Made by a program: the position numbers and the translations under genes
Notes under the pieces: model-generated
Told to the model about the DNA's origin: nothing
The model's input: only the letters and a program-made list of their open reading frames with translations
Database searches by the model: none
Source of the DNA: Paenibacillus artemisiicola
GTDB taxonomy: Bacteria > Bacillota > Bacilli > Paenibacillales > Paenibacillaceae
Direction: 5' to 3'
Assembly (NCBI RefSeq): GCF_017652985.1
Contig: NZ_JAGGDJ010000004.1
Location: forward strand, 248,001 to 312,000
DNA: 64,000 nucleotides
Part shown: one piece after another, positions 34,062 through 41,728 of the stretch
Position numbering within the stretch: position 1 is the stretch's first letter
Layout of the letters: each line of letters starts with the position of its first letter

Positions 34062-34955
34062 TTATCCTTTTACCGCTCCGATGGTAATACCTTGGACAAA
34101 GTATTTCTGCAGGAAAGGATATAAGAAAATAATCGGTCCGGTTGCCACAATCGCGTTCGCCAGCTTCTGTGTCTCCGTCGGTAGAATTTTGCTGGTATAG
34201 TTTTCCGCTCCGGCCTGCGCCATCTTGGAGGCAGCATTCAGAATGTTGTATAACCGGTATTGTAGAGGCCACATATCGGCTTTTGTAATATAAAGGGAAG
34301 CCAGGTACCAATCATTCCAGTATGCAAGTGCCAGAAACAAGGCAATGGTGGCCAGGATTGGCGTTGATATCGGCACGACGATTCTTGCCAAGATACGAAA
34401 CTCCCCTGCTCCATCCAGTCTTGCAGATTCCACAAGGGAATCCGGAATCGTCTTCATAAAATTACGAATGAGCAAGATATAGAATGAGCTGCAGATGGAC
34501 GGAATAATCAACGCCCAGATGCTGTTCTTAAATCCCAGCTTGGTAACTACGATATACCAGGGTACCAGACCGCCGGAGAAAAGAGTCGTAAAATAAATCA
34601 TGAAAGCAATGATATTGCGATATTTTAATTCGCTTCTGGAAATCGCATAACCGCAGAAGGTCATGACCACCAGCCCAATGCCGGTTCCCGCACCGGTTAC
34701 AAAGATACTGACACCGTAGGCTTTGGCGATCTGCATCGGAAACAAGAAAATACTGCGGTAGCCATCCAGTGAAAATCCCCTGGGCAGAATGGAGTAACCG
34801 TTTCGCAATATCTGTGCGCTGTCTGAAAGCGAACCGGAAATCACCAGAATAAAGGGCAGTGCGCAGACAATGGACACAATTGAAAGTGCCAGATAGAAAA
34901 ATATTTTTAATCCGTATTCACTGGTAGATAGTTGATGATTGTTCATCTTTCTCAA
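34062..34955 (-). CDS. Carbohydrate ABC transporter permease (LplC/YtcP type)
   Basis: A 297-residue membrane protein with six helices and the EAA loop DSLVESARLDGAGEFRILAR. It ends in the group-typical FVQGITIGAVKG. It forms the channel with the permease encoded 10 bp upstream and serves the lipoprotein at 32315-33901. Confidence 0.95.
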   Translation of the reverse strand: MRKMNNHQLSTSEYGLKIFFYLALSIVSIVCALPFILVISGSLSDSAQILRNGYSILPRGFSLDGYRSIFLFPMQIAKAYGVSIFVTGAGTGIGLVVMTFCGYAISRSELKYRNIIAFMIYFTTLFSGGLVPWYIVVTKLGFKNSIWALIIPSICSSFYILLIRNFMKTIPDSLVESARLDGAGEFRILARIVVPISTPILATIALFLALAYWNDWYLASLYITKADMWPLQYRLYNILNAASKMAQAGAENYTSKILPTETQKLANAIVATGPIIFLYPFLQKYFVQGITIGAVKG

Positions 34956-34965
34956 CGCTCCTTAT

Positions 34966-35946
34966 TTAGAATAAGGTATTTTCCGGACTCGTCTTACGAA
35001 TGAACCTGTTTACGGTGACTACAAGGATAAATCCGAATACGGACTGGTAAACGCCTGCCGCCGTAGAGGTACCCAGATTGAAATTGACGGTCATCGCTCG
35101 GTAAATGTAAGTATCCAGAACATCCGTTACGCTGAATAACTGTCCGTTTCGCTGAATCAGGTTATAGAACAAATCGAACTGTCCTTTCATGATCCCGCCA
35201 AGGCTGAACAGTACCAGCATGATAAAGGTTGGTTTTAACAGCGGCAGCGTGATGTACCTGATCTCCTTAAATAGGTTACAACCGTCGATTTTTGCTGCTT
35301 CATAAATCTCCCGGTCAAAGCCCGTGATTGCAGCAAGATAAACCACCATGCCAAAGCCGGTACCTTTCCACAGGAAGAAAAACGTGATGATAAACGGCCA
35401 TATCCATCCAATCATGTACACGCTGATCCCGCTCCCGCCCAAAGCCTTCAGCAGCGAATTGAGTACGCCATAGTTGCTGTTGAAAATGTTATAGGCAATC
35501 GTACCCACGATAACGTAGGAAACAAAGTGCGGCAGCAGCATAATAGATTGCGTGACTCGCTTAAAGAACCGTCTGCCGATCGTTGTAATCATGATGGCAA
35601 ACATACACTGCATGATATTTCCCAGGAAAATAAACACCAAATTATAAAGGATCGTATTCTTGGTCAAATAAACGATCGGAGCATCCCATCCGCCGGAAAC
35701 GAAATACCGGAAATTTTTCAGTCCCACAAACGGACTGTGAAGAATACCTTTGCCAAAGTCATAATCTACAAAGGCATAATAGACGCCCATCATGGGAATA
35801 TAGCTGAAAATCAGGAAAAAGCACAACGCCGGAAGCGTCATTGCATATAACGTCCTGTGTCTGTTCAGCTCATAGAATACACCGCCCTTCTTTTGTTTAA
35901 TCTGCTGGTTCTGCGCTGTCTTTTTTGTCTCCCTGACCTCTCGCAT
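34966..35946 (-). CDS. Carbohydrate ABC transporter permease (LplB type)
   Basis: A 326-residue permease with a basic cytosolic N-terminus, six helices and the EAA loop REIYEAAKIDGCNLFKEIRY. The ATG at 35946 is preferred (GGAGAGG eight bases upstream); the longer reading frame would run through a LacI-type operator at 35975-35992. It is the first gene of the ten-gene operon, so its promoter controls the whole pathway. Confidence 0.94.
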   Translation of the reverse strand: MREVRETKKTAQNQQIKQKKGGVFYELNRHRTLYAMTLPALCFFLIFSYIPMMGVYYAFVDYDFGKGILHSPFVGLKNFRYFVSGGWDAPIVYLTKNTILYNLVFIFLGNIMQCMFAIMITTIGRRFFKRVTQSIMLLPHFVSYVIVGTIAYNIFNSNYGVLNSLLKALGGSGISVYMIGWIWPFIITFFFLWKGTGFGMVVYLAAITGFDREIYEAAKIDGCNLFKEIRYITLPLLKPTFIMLVLFSLGGIMKGQFDLFYNLIQRNGQLFSVTDVLDTYIYRAMTVNFNLGTSTAAGVYQSVFGFILVVTVNRFIRKTSPENTLF

Positions 35947-35974
35947 CGCGGCCTCTCCTTTTCTCATCTTCACT

Positions 35975-35992
35975 ATTGGTATCGGTACCAAT
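35975..35992. promoter_or_regulatory. LacI-family operator 1
   Basis: ATTGGTATCGGTACCAAT, a near-perfect 18-bp palindrome 29 bp upstream of the first permease gene, placed to block transcription or initiation. Confidence 0.7.
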
Positions 35993-36036
35993 AACTTATT
36001 TCGGGGATTTACTTAGCTGAAAATCTACTATTATTT

Positions 36037-36060
36037 CATTTTGGTAGCGGTACCAAAATG
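36037..36060. promoter_or_regulatory. LacI-family operator 2
   Basis: Perfect 10-bp arms CATTTTGGTA and TACCAAAATG around GCGG. Confidence 0.75.
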
Positions 36061-36191
36061 AAATAAAAAAATAAAACTACCTCCATTTATCATTTTTGTC
36101 ATTTTTTACTTCCTGATCCGAACTATAAATTAAACGATTATCTTTGTCAACATCAATCTAGCGAAATATTTACAATTTCTGTGGAGTATCT

Positions 36192-36215
36192 CATTTTGGT
36201 ACCGGTATCAAAATT
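36192..36215. promoter_or_regulatory. LacI-family operator 3
   Basis: Arms CATTTTGGTA and TATCAAAATT around CCGG, differing from operator 2 by only two arm bases. Confidence 0.7.
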
Positions 36216-36320
36216 GTTCGTTCTAGGTTGACTTTTAATTTTCCCCCATCTACAATGAAGAAAAATATAGGAAATTTCTTGTTTTTCCCTGTTTCTAAAC
36301 TTATCGTACACACAATATGA

Positions 36321-36344
36321 CATCTTGGTACCGTTTACAATATC
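36321..36344. promoter_or_regulatory. LacI-family operator 4 (weaker)
   Basis: CATCTTGGTA-CCGT-TTACAATATC; the left arm is conserved, the right arm diverged. It is 56 bp before the LacI gene, suggesting autoregulation. Confidence 0.5.
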
Positions 36345-36399
36345 ATAGGCCGGTGTTTCTGTATAGAATATTATATCGCTGGCAGAGAGGAATTTTTTC

Positions 36400-37482
36400 A
36401 TGTCGGATGATCAGAAGAAGCTTACCATTTATAAAATCGCAGAGTTGAGCGGGGTGTCTGTTTCCACCATATCCCGCGTCATTAACAATAGTCCTTTTGT
36501 ATCCGCAAAGACAAAGGCACGCGTTACTGACATCATTAACCAATACCACTTTTCGCCAAGCTCCGTGGCGCGTGCAATGACCAGTAACCAAACCCAGACG
36601 CTGGGAGTTATCATATCGGATATCACAAATCCATACTTTAGCGAACTGTATCTGGAGATCCAGCGCTACGCAGTCGATTTCGGGTATTCCATCCTTTTAT
36701 GCAATACCTTTTATGGCGGATCTTCCCATGGCGTTTCCGATGCCATACCGGAAAACACCTATTTCCAGATGATGCTGGATAAAAAGGTGGATGGGGTATT
36801 GATTTTGGGGGGCGAAATCGACCGGGATACCATTTCCGATTCCTACAAAGAAGCCTTAAACCGTATGGGCGGTCAGATTCCGGTCGTGATTCTGGGACAG
36901 TCCGTTTCGGACTGCAGCTGTACCTTCGTGAACCGAAATTTAAGCGGCGGCATATCTGCCCTGATCCATCATCTACTGGCGCTGGGTCGCCGCAGGATAG
37001 GCTTTGTTGGAGGCGAGGAGGGGATTCGTGCTACCACAGCCAGACTGGCTGCCTTTAAGCAGACGTTGAAGAATTTGGCGATTTCCTTTGACCCTTCCCT
37101 GATCTCATTAAGTAATTATTACGCACCGGACGGCTATCGAGCCATGGCAAAACTACTGGAACGACCGGAAACGACCCCTACCGCAATTATTTGCATCAAC
37201 GATGCAGTAGCGCAAGGTGCCATCCGGGCGATCGCTGATAAAGGACTGCGCGTACCGGAAGATATCTCTGTCGTCAGCTGCGATCAGTTTCCCTCAGGCG
37301 AATATAGCTGCCCCCGCCTGACATCGCTGGACCAGCAGAACAGTTACCTGGGACGCATGTCCATCATGACCTTGATAAGCGCGATCAATAACGATTCCGA
37401 ATGTATCAACATTTCCCATGAGCCCCGTTTAATCATCCGGGAATCTTGTGGTGCCAGTCTAGGTTTGCAATTCAAACAATAG
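36400..37482 (+). CDS. LacI-family transcription regulator
   Basis: A 360-residue regulator: N-terminal HTH and hinge (IYKIAELSGVSVSTISRVIN; ARAMTSNQTQTLGVI) and a periplasmic-binding-like effector domain. The C-terminal domain contains CINDAVAQGAIRAI and ISVVSCDQF, typical for sugar-responsive members. AGAGGA precedes the ATG. Four TTGGTA/TACCAA palindromes between it and the divergent operon are its probable operators. It heads a plus-strand set with a frameshifted ThuA gene and a VOC gene. Confidence 0.94.
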   Translation: MSDDQKKLTIYKIAELSGVSVSTISRVINNSPFVSAKTKARVTDIINQYHFSPSSVARAMTSNQTQTLGVIISDITNPYFSELYLEIQRYAVDFGYSILLCNTFYGGSSHGVSDAIPENTYFQMMLDKKVDGVLILGGEIDRDTISDSYKEALNRMGGQIPVVILGQSVSDCSCTFVNRNLSGGISALIHHLLALGRRRIGFVGGEEGIRATTARLAAFKQTLKNLAISFDPSLISLSNYYAPDGYRAMAKLLERPETTPTAIICINDAVAQGAIRAIADKGLRVPEDISVVSCDQFPSGEYSCPRLTSLDQQNSYLGRMSIMTLISAINNDSECINISHEPRLIIRESCGASLGLQFKQ

Positions 37483-37545
37483 GCCCTGTGCAATTTTCGG
37501 CTGGCGCGGCTTTTAGACTACAAATACAGAAAGGGGATCTTCCTA

Positions 37546-38315
37546 ATGAAACGAAAAATCCATGTCACCATATTTAACGAGCACAATCAGGACCGCAGCG
37601 AGCCCGTGAAATCAGTCTATCCCGACGGTATTCATGCTGCTATCGCCCAGGCGTTCCACGGCTATGATGATTTTAATGTGACGATCGCCACGCAGGATAT
37701 GCCTTCCCATGGACTGTCCGAAGAAGTCCTGGCGGCTACCAATGTTCTTATCTGGTGGAGCCACATCGACAATGCTGCCTTTGATGACACGGTTGCAAGC
37801 CGGATCTGCTATCATGTCGTCAACCGCGGAATGGGTTTTATCGCCCTGCATTCCTCCATCTTTTCAAAACCATGGCAGCGAATGCTTGGTATTTATTATG
37901 ATGCCGGCTTTTGGGGGCGCTTTCGTACCATGCCAAGGGCGAGAAGGAAAAAGTCTGGGTTATCAATCCCGGCCATCCCATCACCTATGGCATAAACGAA
38001 TGCATCGAAATTCCTGCAGATGAAATGTACGGTGAACCGCAGCTGACTCCCGAGCCGGATCAGACCATCTTTCTGTCCTGGTGGGAGGGCGGCGATGTCT
38101 GCCGCAGCGGCAACATTTTTTACCGCGGAAGAGGGAAGCTGTTCCAGTTCACGCCTGGACATGAAACGTTTCCGGTCCTGTATCAGAAAGAAATCCATCA
38201 GGTACTGCGCAATGCCGCAAAATGGATGGCTCCGAGTCCCGATATGATTATTCCGACAACGGGTGGCGGACACCTGTGCGGCGATGCACGCGAAAATCTG
38301 GATCACAGGCTATAA
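37546..38315 (+). pseudogene. ThuA-domain gene split by a frameshift
   Basis: The first frame (37546-37995) encodes a ThuA N-terminal half (NVLIWWSHIDNAAFDD; GMGFIALHSSIFSKPWQRML) and loses homology after YYDAGFWG. The second half continues in another frame from about 37912: ALSYHAKGEKEKVWVINPGH, ITYGIN and onward to QFTPGHETFPVLY. Adding one G to the G5 run at 37913-37917 restores one 256-residue protein. AAGGGGA precedes the ATG. It is either a real recent pseudogene or a homopolymer sequence error. It sits between the LacI and VOC genes. Confidence 0.85.
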
Positions 38316-38378
38316 AAATTAACTCATTCAAGAGATAGCTATATGACACGACTATATGAAAGGTATGGTGATAAAATT

Positions 38379-38804
38379 ATGTATTCAAAGTTAAAACAAA
38401 AGGGTATCCATCACGTTTGTCTGCGCGTGCCTGATTTACATACTGCCGCAAACTTTTATCAAAATGCCTTTGATGCTGAACTGGTTGCAGAATGGGGTAC
38501 AGAAGGGAAAGAGGATCATGCCTTTATTCTGGATCTGGGCACCGGTGATTTCTTAGAAATATTCGGAAGTCCCGAACCGTTTTCCCTTGGCAAATGGCAG
38601 CATGTTGCCATTTGGACCGATAATATGGAAGCCGCTTATGAAAGAGCGATTGCCAACGGCGCCACTGTCGGCACCAAGCCTGCCATCTCCCACATTCCTA
38701 CCCGTTCCGGCCAGGTCGTTCATATGAAGTTTGGCTTTCTTCATGCGCCCGGCGGAGAAACCGTAGAGCTGATTCAGGATGTGGATGCAGATGCCCATAT
38801 GTAA
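38379..38804 (+). CDS. VOC-family (glyoxalase-like) protein, copy 2
   Basis: A 141-residue VOC protein beginning MYSKLKQKGIHHVCLRVPDL, with GTGDFLEIFG, SHIPTRSGQVVHM and PGGETVELIQD. It is clearly paralogous to the protein at 29083-29496, which supports this start rather than an ATG 12 codons earlier. It is the last gene of the plus-strand arm, after the LacI regulator and the broken ThuA gene, and probably acts in the same pathway. Confidence 0.85.
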   Translation: MYSKLKQKGIHHVCLRVPDLHTAANFYQNAFDAELVAEWGTEGKEDHAFILDLGTGDFLEIFGSPEPFSLGKWQHVAIWTDNMEAAYERAIANGATVGTKPAISHIPTRSGQVVHMKFGFLHAPGGETVELIQDVDADAHM

Positions 38805-38883
38805 GCGAAGTAACTATGAACAACCGAAACGAACGGGGCACCCGGCACGTCCTACATCATATCATAATCAGATTTGTTAACGG

Positions 38884-38960
38884 AATCTGCCCGTTAGCAT
38901 AACGACCGCAGATACAAGGCCGGCTGCCGTCGCCATAATTGAGCTATCGGCCCCGTTAGC
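38884..38960. repeat. Dispersed terminator-bearing repeat, full copy
   Basis: AATCTGCCCGTTAGCATAAC at one end, an internal segment with GGCCGGCTGCCGTCG, and TGAGCTATCGGCCCCGTTAG at the other. It lies 4 bp downstream of the GNAT stop codon on the minus strand. Confidence 0.7.
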
Positions 38961-38964
38961 TGAG

Positions 38965-39495
38965 TTATAACGTGACCTCTAATTGAATGTCCCGAATTTC
39001 TCGTTTATAAATAAACTCATTAATCTCTACCGCTTGCACACATCCCATCTTGCGATAAAAATGTTGAGTTTCCACTGATGGGTGCGCCCCAATATACAGT
39101 TTTTCCGCACCTAATAATTTTGCAACTTCTTTTGCCTTTAGAAAAAGCTGCTCACCCGCTTTTCGTCCTCGGACGGAACGGGTTACATGAAGAAAAGATA
39201 ATTCCCGATAGATAGATTCACAGCCGAATGGCACAGCTTCAATAACAGCGAAACCAACCAAATCCGCCCCTTGTTTAGCAATTACAACAGCACCGCCATT
39301 CTTAATCGCATCTCTAAAATGCTCGACAATCTGCCGTTTCCTTTGTAAGGTCCAATTATCTTCGAACGAATCCTCGGTCTCGATCCATGTACCCTTATCA
39401 TTGAAAAGCACCTTTGTTGTGATTTGAAAACGTTCAAATGAATCAAGCATCTCAGTGAATACCTCTTCAATTGGCAAAACTTCCATTGTAAACAC
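38965..39495 (-). CDS. GNAT-family N-acetyltransferase
   Basis: A 176-residue acetyltransferase. The acetyl-CoA loop region is SFLHVTRSVRGRKAGEQLF (R-x-x-G-x-A variant of motif A), followed by KLYIGAHPSVETQHFYRKMGC. The substrate is unknown. The gene starts with GTG (39495) or an ATG three codons later; GGAG is nine bases before the GTG. It stands alone, followed immediately by a dispersed repeat that may terminate it. Confidence 0.85.
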   Translation of the reverse strand: MFTMEVLPIEEVFTEMLDSFERFQITTKVLFNDKGTWIETEDSFEDNWTLQRKRQIVEHFRDAIKNGGAVVIAKQGADLVGFAVIEAVPFGCESIYRELSFLHVTRSVRGRKAGEQLFLKAKEVAKLLGAEKLYIGAHPSVETQHFYRKMGCVQAVEINEFIYKREIRDIQLEVTL

Positions 39496-39537
39496 GAATC
39501 CCCACTCCTACTATGCAAGTTGCAATAGTGCCTGCGC

Positions 39538-40281
39538 CTAACTTTTTGGCCTCTCCAAATCCGTCTCGTTCATGATCATTAAAAACTCCGTATCCTCATC
39601 GCCGCTTTTGGAGGAGCTGCCGAGCTGAGGTGCATCTTTGGCGTAGACGGGAAGATACCCGACATATATTGTGGATGGACGAGAATAAGACTGCGAGAAC
39701 AGATTATCCATGATAGAAGCGGCAGGCGCCTCGCCTAGCTTCTCGTCCTCGCGCATAAAGTCTGCCCATTCCTCAGGAAACGGCATTGCTCCATACGGCT
39801 GCTCCGTTACATTGACGAGCATTTCCATTTGCACGCGCGGTACATAGTAATAGACTCCATTCGACATACCGGCATTTCGATCTCGAATAAGATAGAAGCG
39901 GAATGCTTTTACTTTCTCAAGCGGATTATTATTCCATACCACATAACGCTCGGATGGATCGGAATGATCGGTGACTCTTACTTCGGGCCTCCCGCTCATA
40001 TCCACTCTAGCCACGCCCCACTTCCGCTTCTCCCATTTCAGGAACCCCATCCCGTAACTACCTTGACTAGATATAAATGGGATAAAAACTTGTTGTTCGG
40101 TCAGCTTAACATTGTTGAGCACGACTGCCGCGTCTGCTTCAGAGTCGTACTCGTTTAACTCCGCTTTAATTTCGTCCGCACTCGGAAGCGGCCCCGGTTT
40201 ACCATCATAAGTACGAAAGAAGACGATCACCGCAGCCGCAATTATAACAATGACGACTATTAGCAGTCTTCTTCCTCTCAT
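39538..40281 (-). CDS. Membrane-anchored protein of unknown function
   Basis: A 247-residue protein with one N-terminal helix (LLIVVIVIIAAAVIVFF) and an extracytoplasmic domain rich in aromatic residues (YVVWNNNPLEKVKAFRFYLI; NGVYYYVPRVQ). No family recognised. Its start overlaps the upstream membrane protein gene by 4 bp (ATGA), so the two are translationally coupled and probably act together. Confidence 0.7.
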   Translation of the reverse strand: MRGRRLLIVVIVIIAAAVIVFFRTYDGKPGPLPSADEIKAELNEYDSEADAAVVLNNVKLTEQQVFIPFISSQGSYGMGFLKWEKRKWGVARVDMSGRPEVRVTDHSDPSERYVVWNNNPLEKVKAFRFYLIRDRNAGMSNGVYYYVPRVQMEMLVNVTEQPYGAMPFPEEWADFMREDEKLGEAPAASIMDNLFSQSYSRPSTIYVGYLPVYAKDAPQLGSSSKSGDEDTEFLMIMNETDLERPKS

Positions 40282-41000
40282 TCTCTTACCTCCATTCTTA
40301 ACATCGGCTTCTCAGAACGGTAGTAGTAATACCGATCCTTTGTAGCGAGTAACAATCCCTTTCCATCAGCTTCCAAATAAGCCGAGGCATGGAGACCGCT
40401 CCCCCAGCGAGCTACTGCTCCGAGCAATGCATAAGGGAAACGTTCTTGCTGATACCGGGTACTATCCTCTAATTTTGATTCACGGTACCAGTCCAGCGTA
40501 CCCGACAAATCGGACGCCTTTACCTCTGCCAACGAGCTCGTGAACAGCTCCTTCTCGAAGGTTGCCTTTCTTGCTGACGGATGAATGGCAAGAAGCTTCG
40601 CTTTCTCCAAATGGGCCAAGTAAGCGGAAGGGTCATTGCTTTTGTAGAAGGCGCCATGAATGAATCCAGCAAGCAGCGCTGTCACCAGAAGCAAGTAGTT
40701 TGCCGTGAAGCCAATCCAAGCAAATTTACGATAGTCCGTCCAGGACCGATTTCGTAAAAAGAAATACGCAACCCAGAGACCAAGCGGCAATAAGGCGATA
40801 TTTACGCTTTGCCCGAATAAAGGGATTTTGAACGAAAAAGAAAAAAAGCCGGCGAGTGTCACGAGAAGTACCTTCCAGATAGGGCGCTTAGTCTCTTGCT
40901 TTTGGCGTTGGTGGATGACCAGACCGAGCACAACGAGCCAACCTAGCAATCCTGCAGCAGCAGCTACCGCATTCCAGGAATAATGCCAGCCTATTCGCAT
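40278..41000 (-). CDS. Polytopic membrane protein of unknown function
   Basis: A 240-residue protein with about four helices in the first 125 residues (including LLGWLVVLGLVIHQ, NIALLPLGLWVAYFFL and ANYLLLVTALLAGFIHG), then a soluble part of ~115 residues (SDLSGTLDWYRESKLED; KDRYYYYRSEKP). GAGGTGATGGC precedes the ATG. It is first in a two-gene operon with the protein at 39538-40281. No family recognised. Confidence 0.7.
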   Translation of the reverse strand: MRIGWHYSWNAVAAAAGLLGWLVVLGLVIHQRQKQETKRPIWKVLLVTLAGFFSFSFKIPLFGQSVNIALLPLGLWVAYFFLRNRSWTDYRKFAWIGFTANYLLLVTALLAGFIHGAFYKSNDPSAYLAHLEKAKLLAIHPSARKATFEKELFTSSLAEVKASDLSGTLDWYRESKLEDSTRYQQERFPYALLGAVARWGSGLHASAYLEADGKGLLLATKDRYYYYRSEKPMLRMEVRE

Positions 41001-41273
41001 GCCATCACCTCGATTTCTCCAAATGTTGTCGTATAAAAATCAACCCTCCGATCGGACAGCTGATTGAAGGGCTGACCGCTGGAGCAGAAATCGCGTTCGG
41101 TTCGATTGCCCCGCGTTACGGGATTTAGGGTGTTCTCAGAAATTGCTATATAGCTATATACTTTTCCTTTGATTGGAAGTTGCGTCAAATGACTATTTTA
41201 TGCAACCGGCATAGCGTACTCATTAACCATGATTTCCGTTGTGGTCGGCGCCCCGTACTGAGGCCGCCAGTAT

Positions 41274-41300
41274 TTGAGCTATCGTTCCCCTTTAGCCAGG
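41274..41300. repeat. Dispersed repeat, single-end copy (diverged)
   Basis: TTGAGCTATCGTTCCCCTTTAGCCAGG; one T replaces the G of CCGTTAGC. Confidence 0.55.
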
Positions 41301-41338
41301 AAAAATTGAATAGATCCAATGCGCTTGTTGCATGTGAT

Positions 41339-41512
41339 CTAAATGATGGGAAGAACTTTATCCTGTTCTAATTCACCATGAATCCTAGCAAAGTGACCAA
41401 GACAATTGGTCGCTGCCCCTCTCACGTTTGGATATTGGTCGGCACTGTGGTGAATACAAATAGCCAGTGCCTCTCTCCAATCGTCATTATGAACAGCGTA
41501 ACGAAAAAACGG
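41339..41512 (-). pseudogene. HEAT-repeat protein relic (C-terminal fragment)
   Basis: An open frame reads RYAVHNDDWREALAICIHH, then SADQYPNVRGAATNCLGH and FARIHGELEQDKVLPII before TAG. The pair of helices with D-W-R, VRGAA and CLGHFARIHG is characteristic of small bacterial HEAT-repeat proteins. No start is present and the left edge merges into a dispersed repeat copy, so it is a truncated relic. Confidence 0.6.
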
Positions 41513-41570
41513 AGCAGCTGCCCGCGGCCAACTGCTCCAAACTTAAACTATCGTTCCCATAAGTTATTAC
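41494..41570. repeat. Dispersed terminator-bearing repeat copy with hairpin
   Basis: A hairpin with GGAGCAGCTG and CAACTGCTCC arms sits between AGCGTAACGAAAAAAC and TAAACTATCGTTCCCATAAG. On the minus strand the stem is followed by TTTTTTCGTTACGCT, a functional-looking terminator. Confidence 0.65.
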
Positions 41571-41572
41571 TC

Positions 41573-41700
41573 TTAACCAGGCATCCAATCTTCGTAATTG
41601 CTGTTGTCTTCCGGTACGGACACCACGATCGCCGGCGCAATCGAATACGGATCGAAGCCGACGGTCTTAGCAGCTTCCCAAGTTACCTGCCTGGTCCGTT
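41573..41700 (-). pseudogene. C-terminal relic of an unrecognised protein
   Basis: A readable frame of about 41 codons (RQVTWEAAKTVGFDPYSIA, then PAIVVSVPEDNSNYEDWMPG) ends in TAA just before a dispersed repeat copy. No start codon or upstream continuation is visible. It is protein-like, but the family is unknown. Confidence 0.35.
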
Positions 41701-41728
41701 GAACGCTAGCTGACGGCATTCCCGTCCG

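Larger units (their letters stand above)
35947..36399. other. Divergent promoter region, 453 bp, with four LacI-type operators
   Basis: AT-rich DNA between the minus-strand operon and the plus-strand LacI gene. Palindromes are listed separately. No ORF with coding character was found here. Confidence 0.7.
41001..41728. other. Intergenic region, 728 bp, with repeats and two gene relics
   Basis: Contains the upstream region of the membrane-protein operon, repeat copies (41274-41300, 41494-41570), a HEAT-repeat relic (41339-41512) and a second C-terminal relic (41573-41700). Short frames at 40991-41188 (minus) and 41180-41371 (plus) show no coding character. Confidence 0.55.

Noticed and set aside
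40991..41188. 65-codon minus-strand ORF upstream of the two-gene membrane operon
   Set aside because: Overlaps the ribosome site and start of the supported gene and lacks its own ribosome site.
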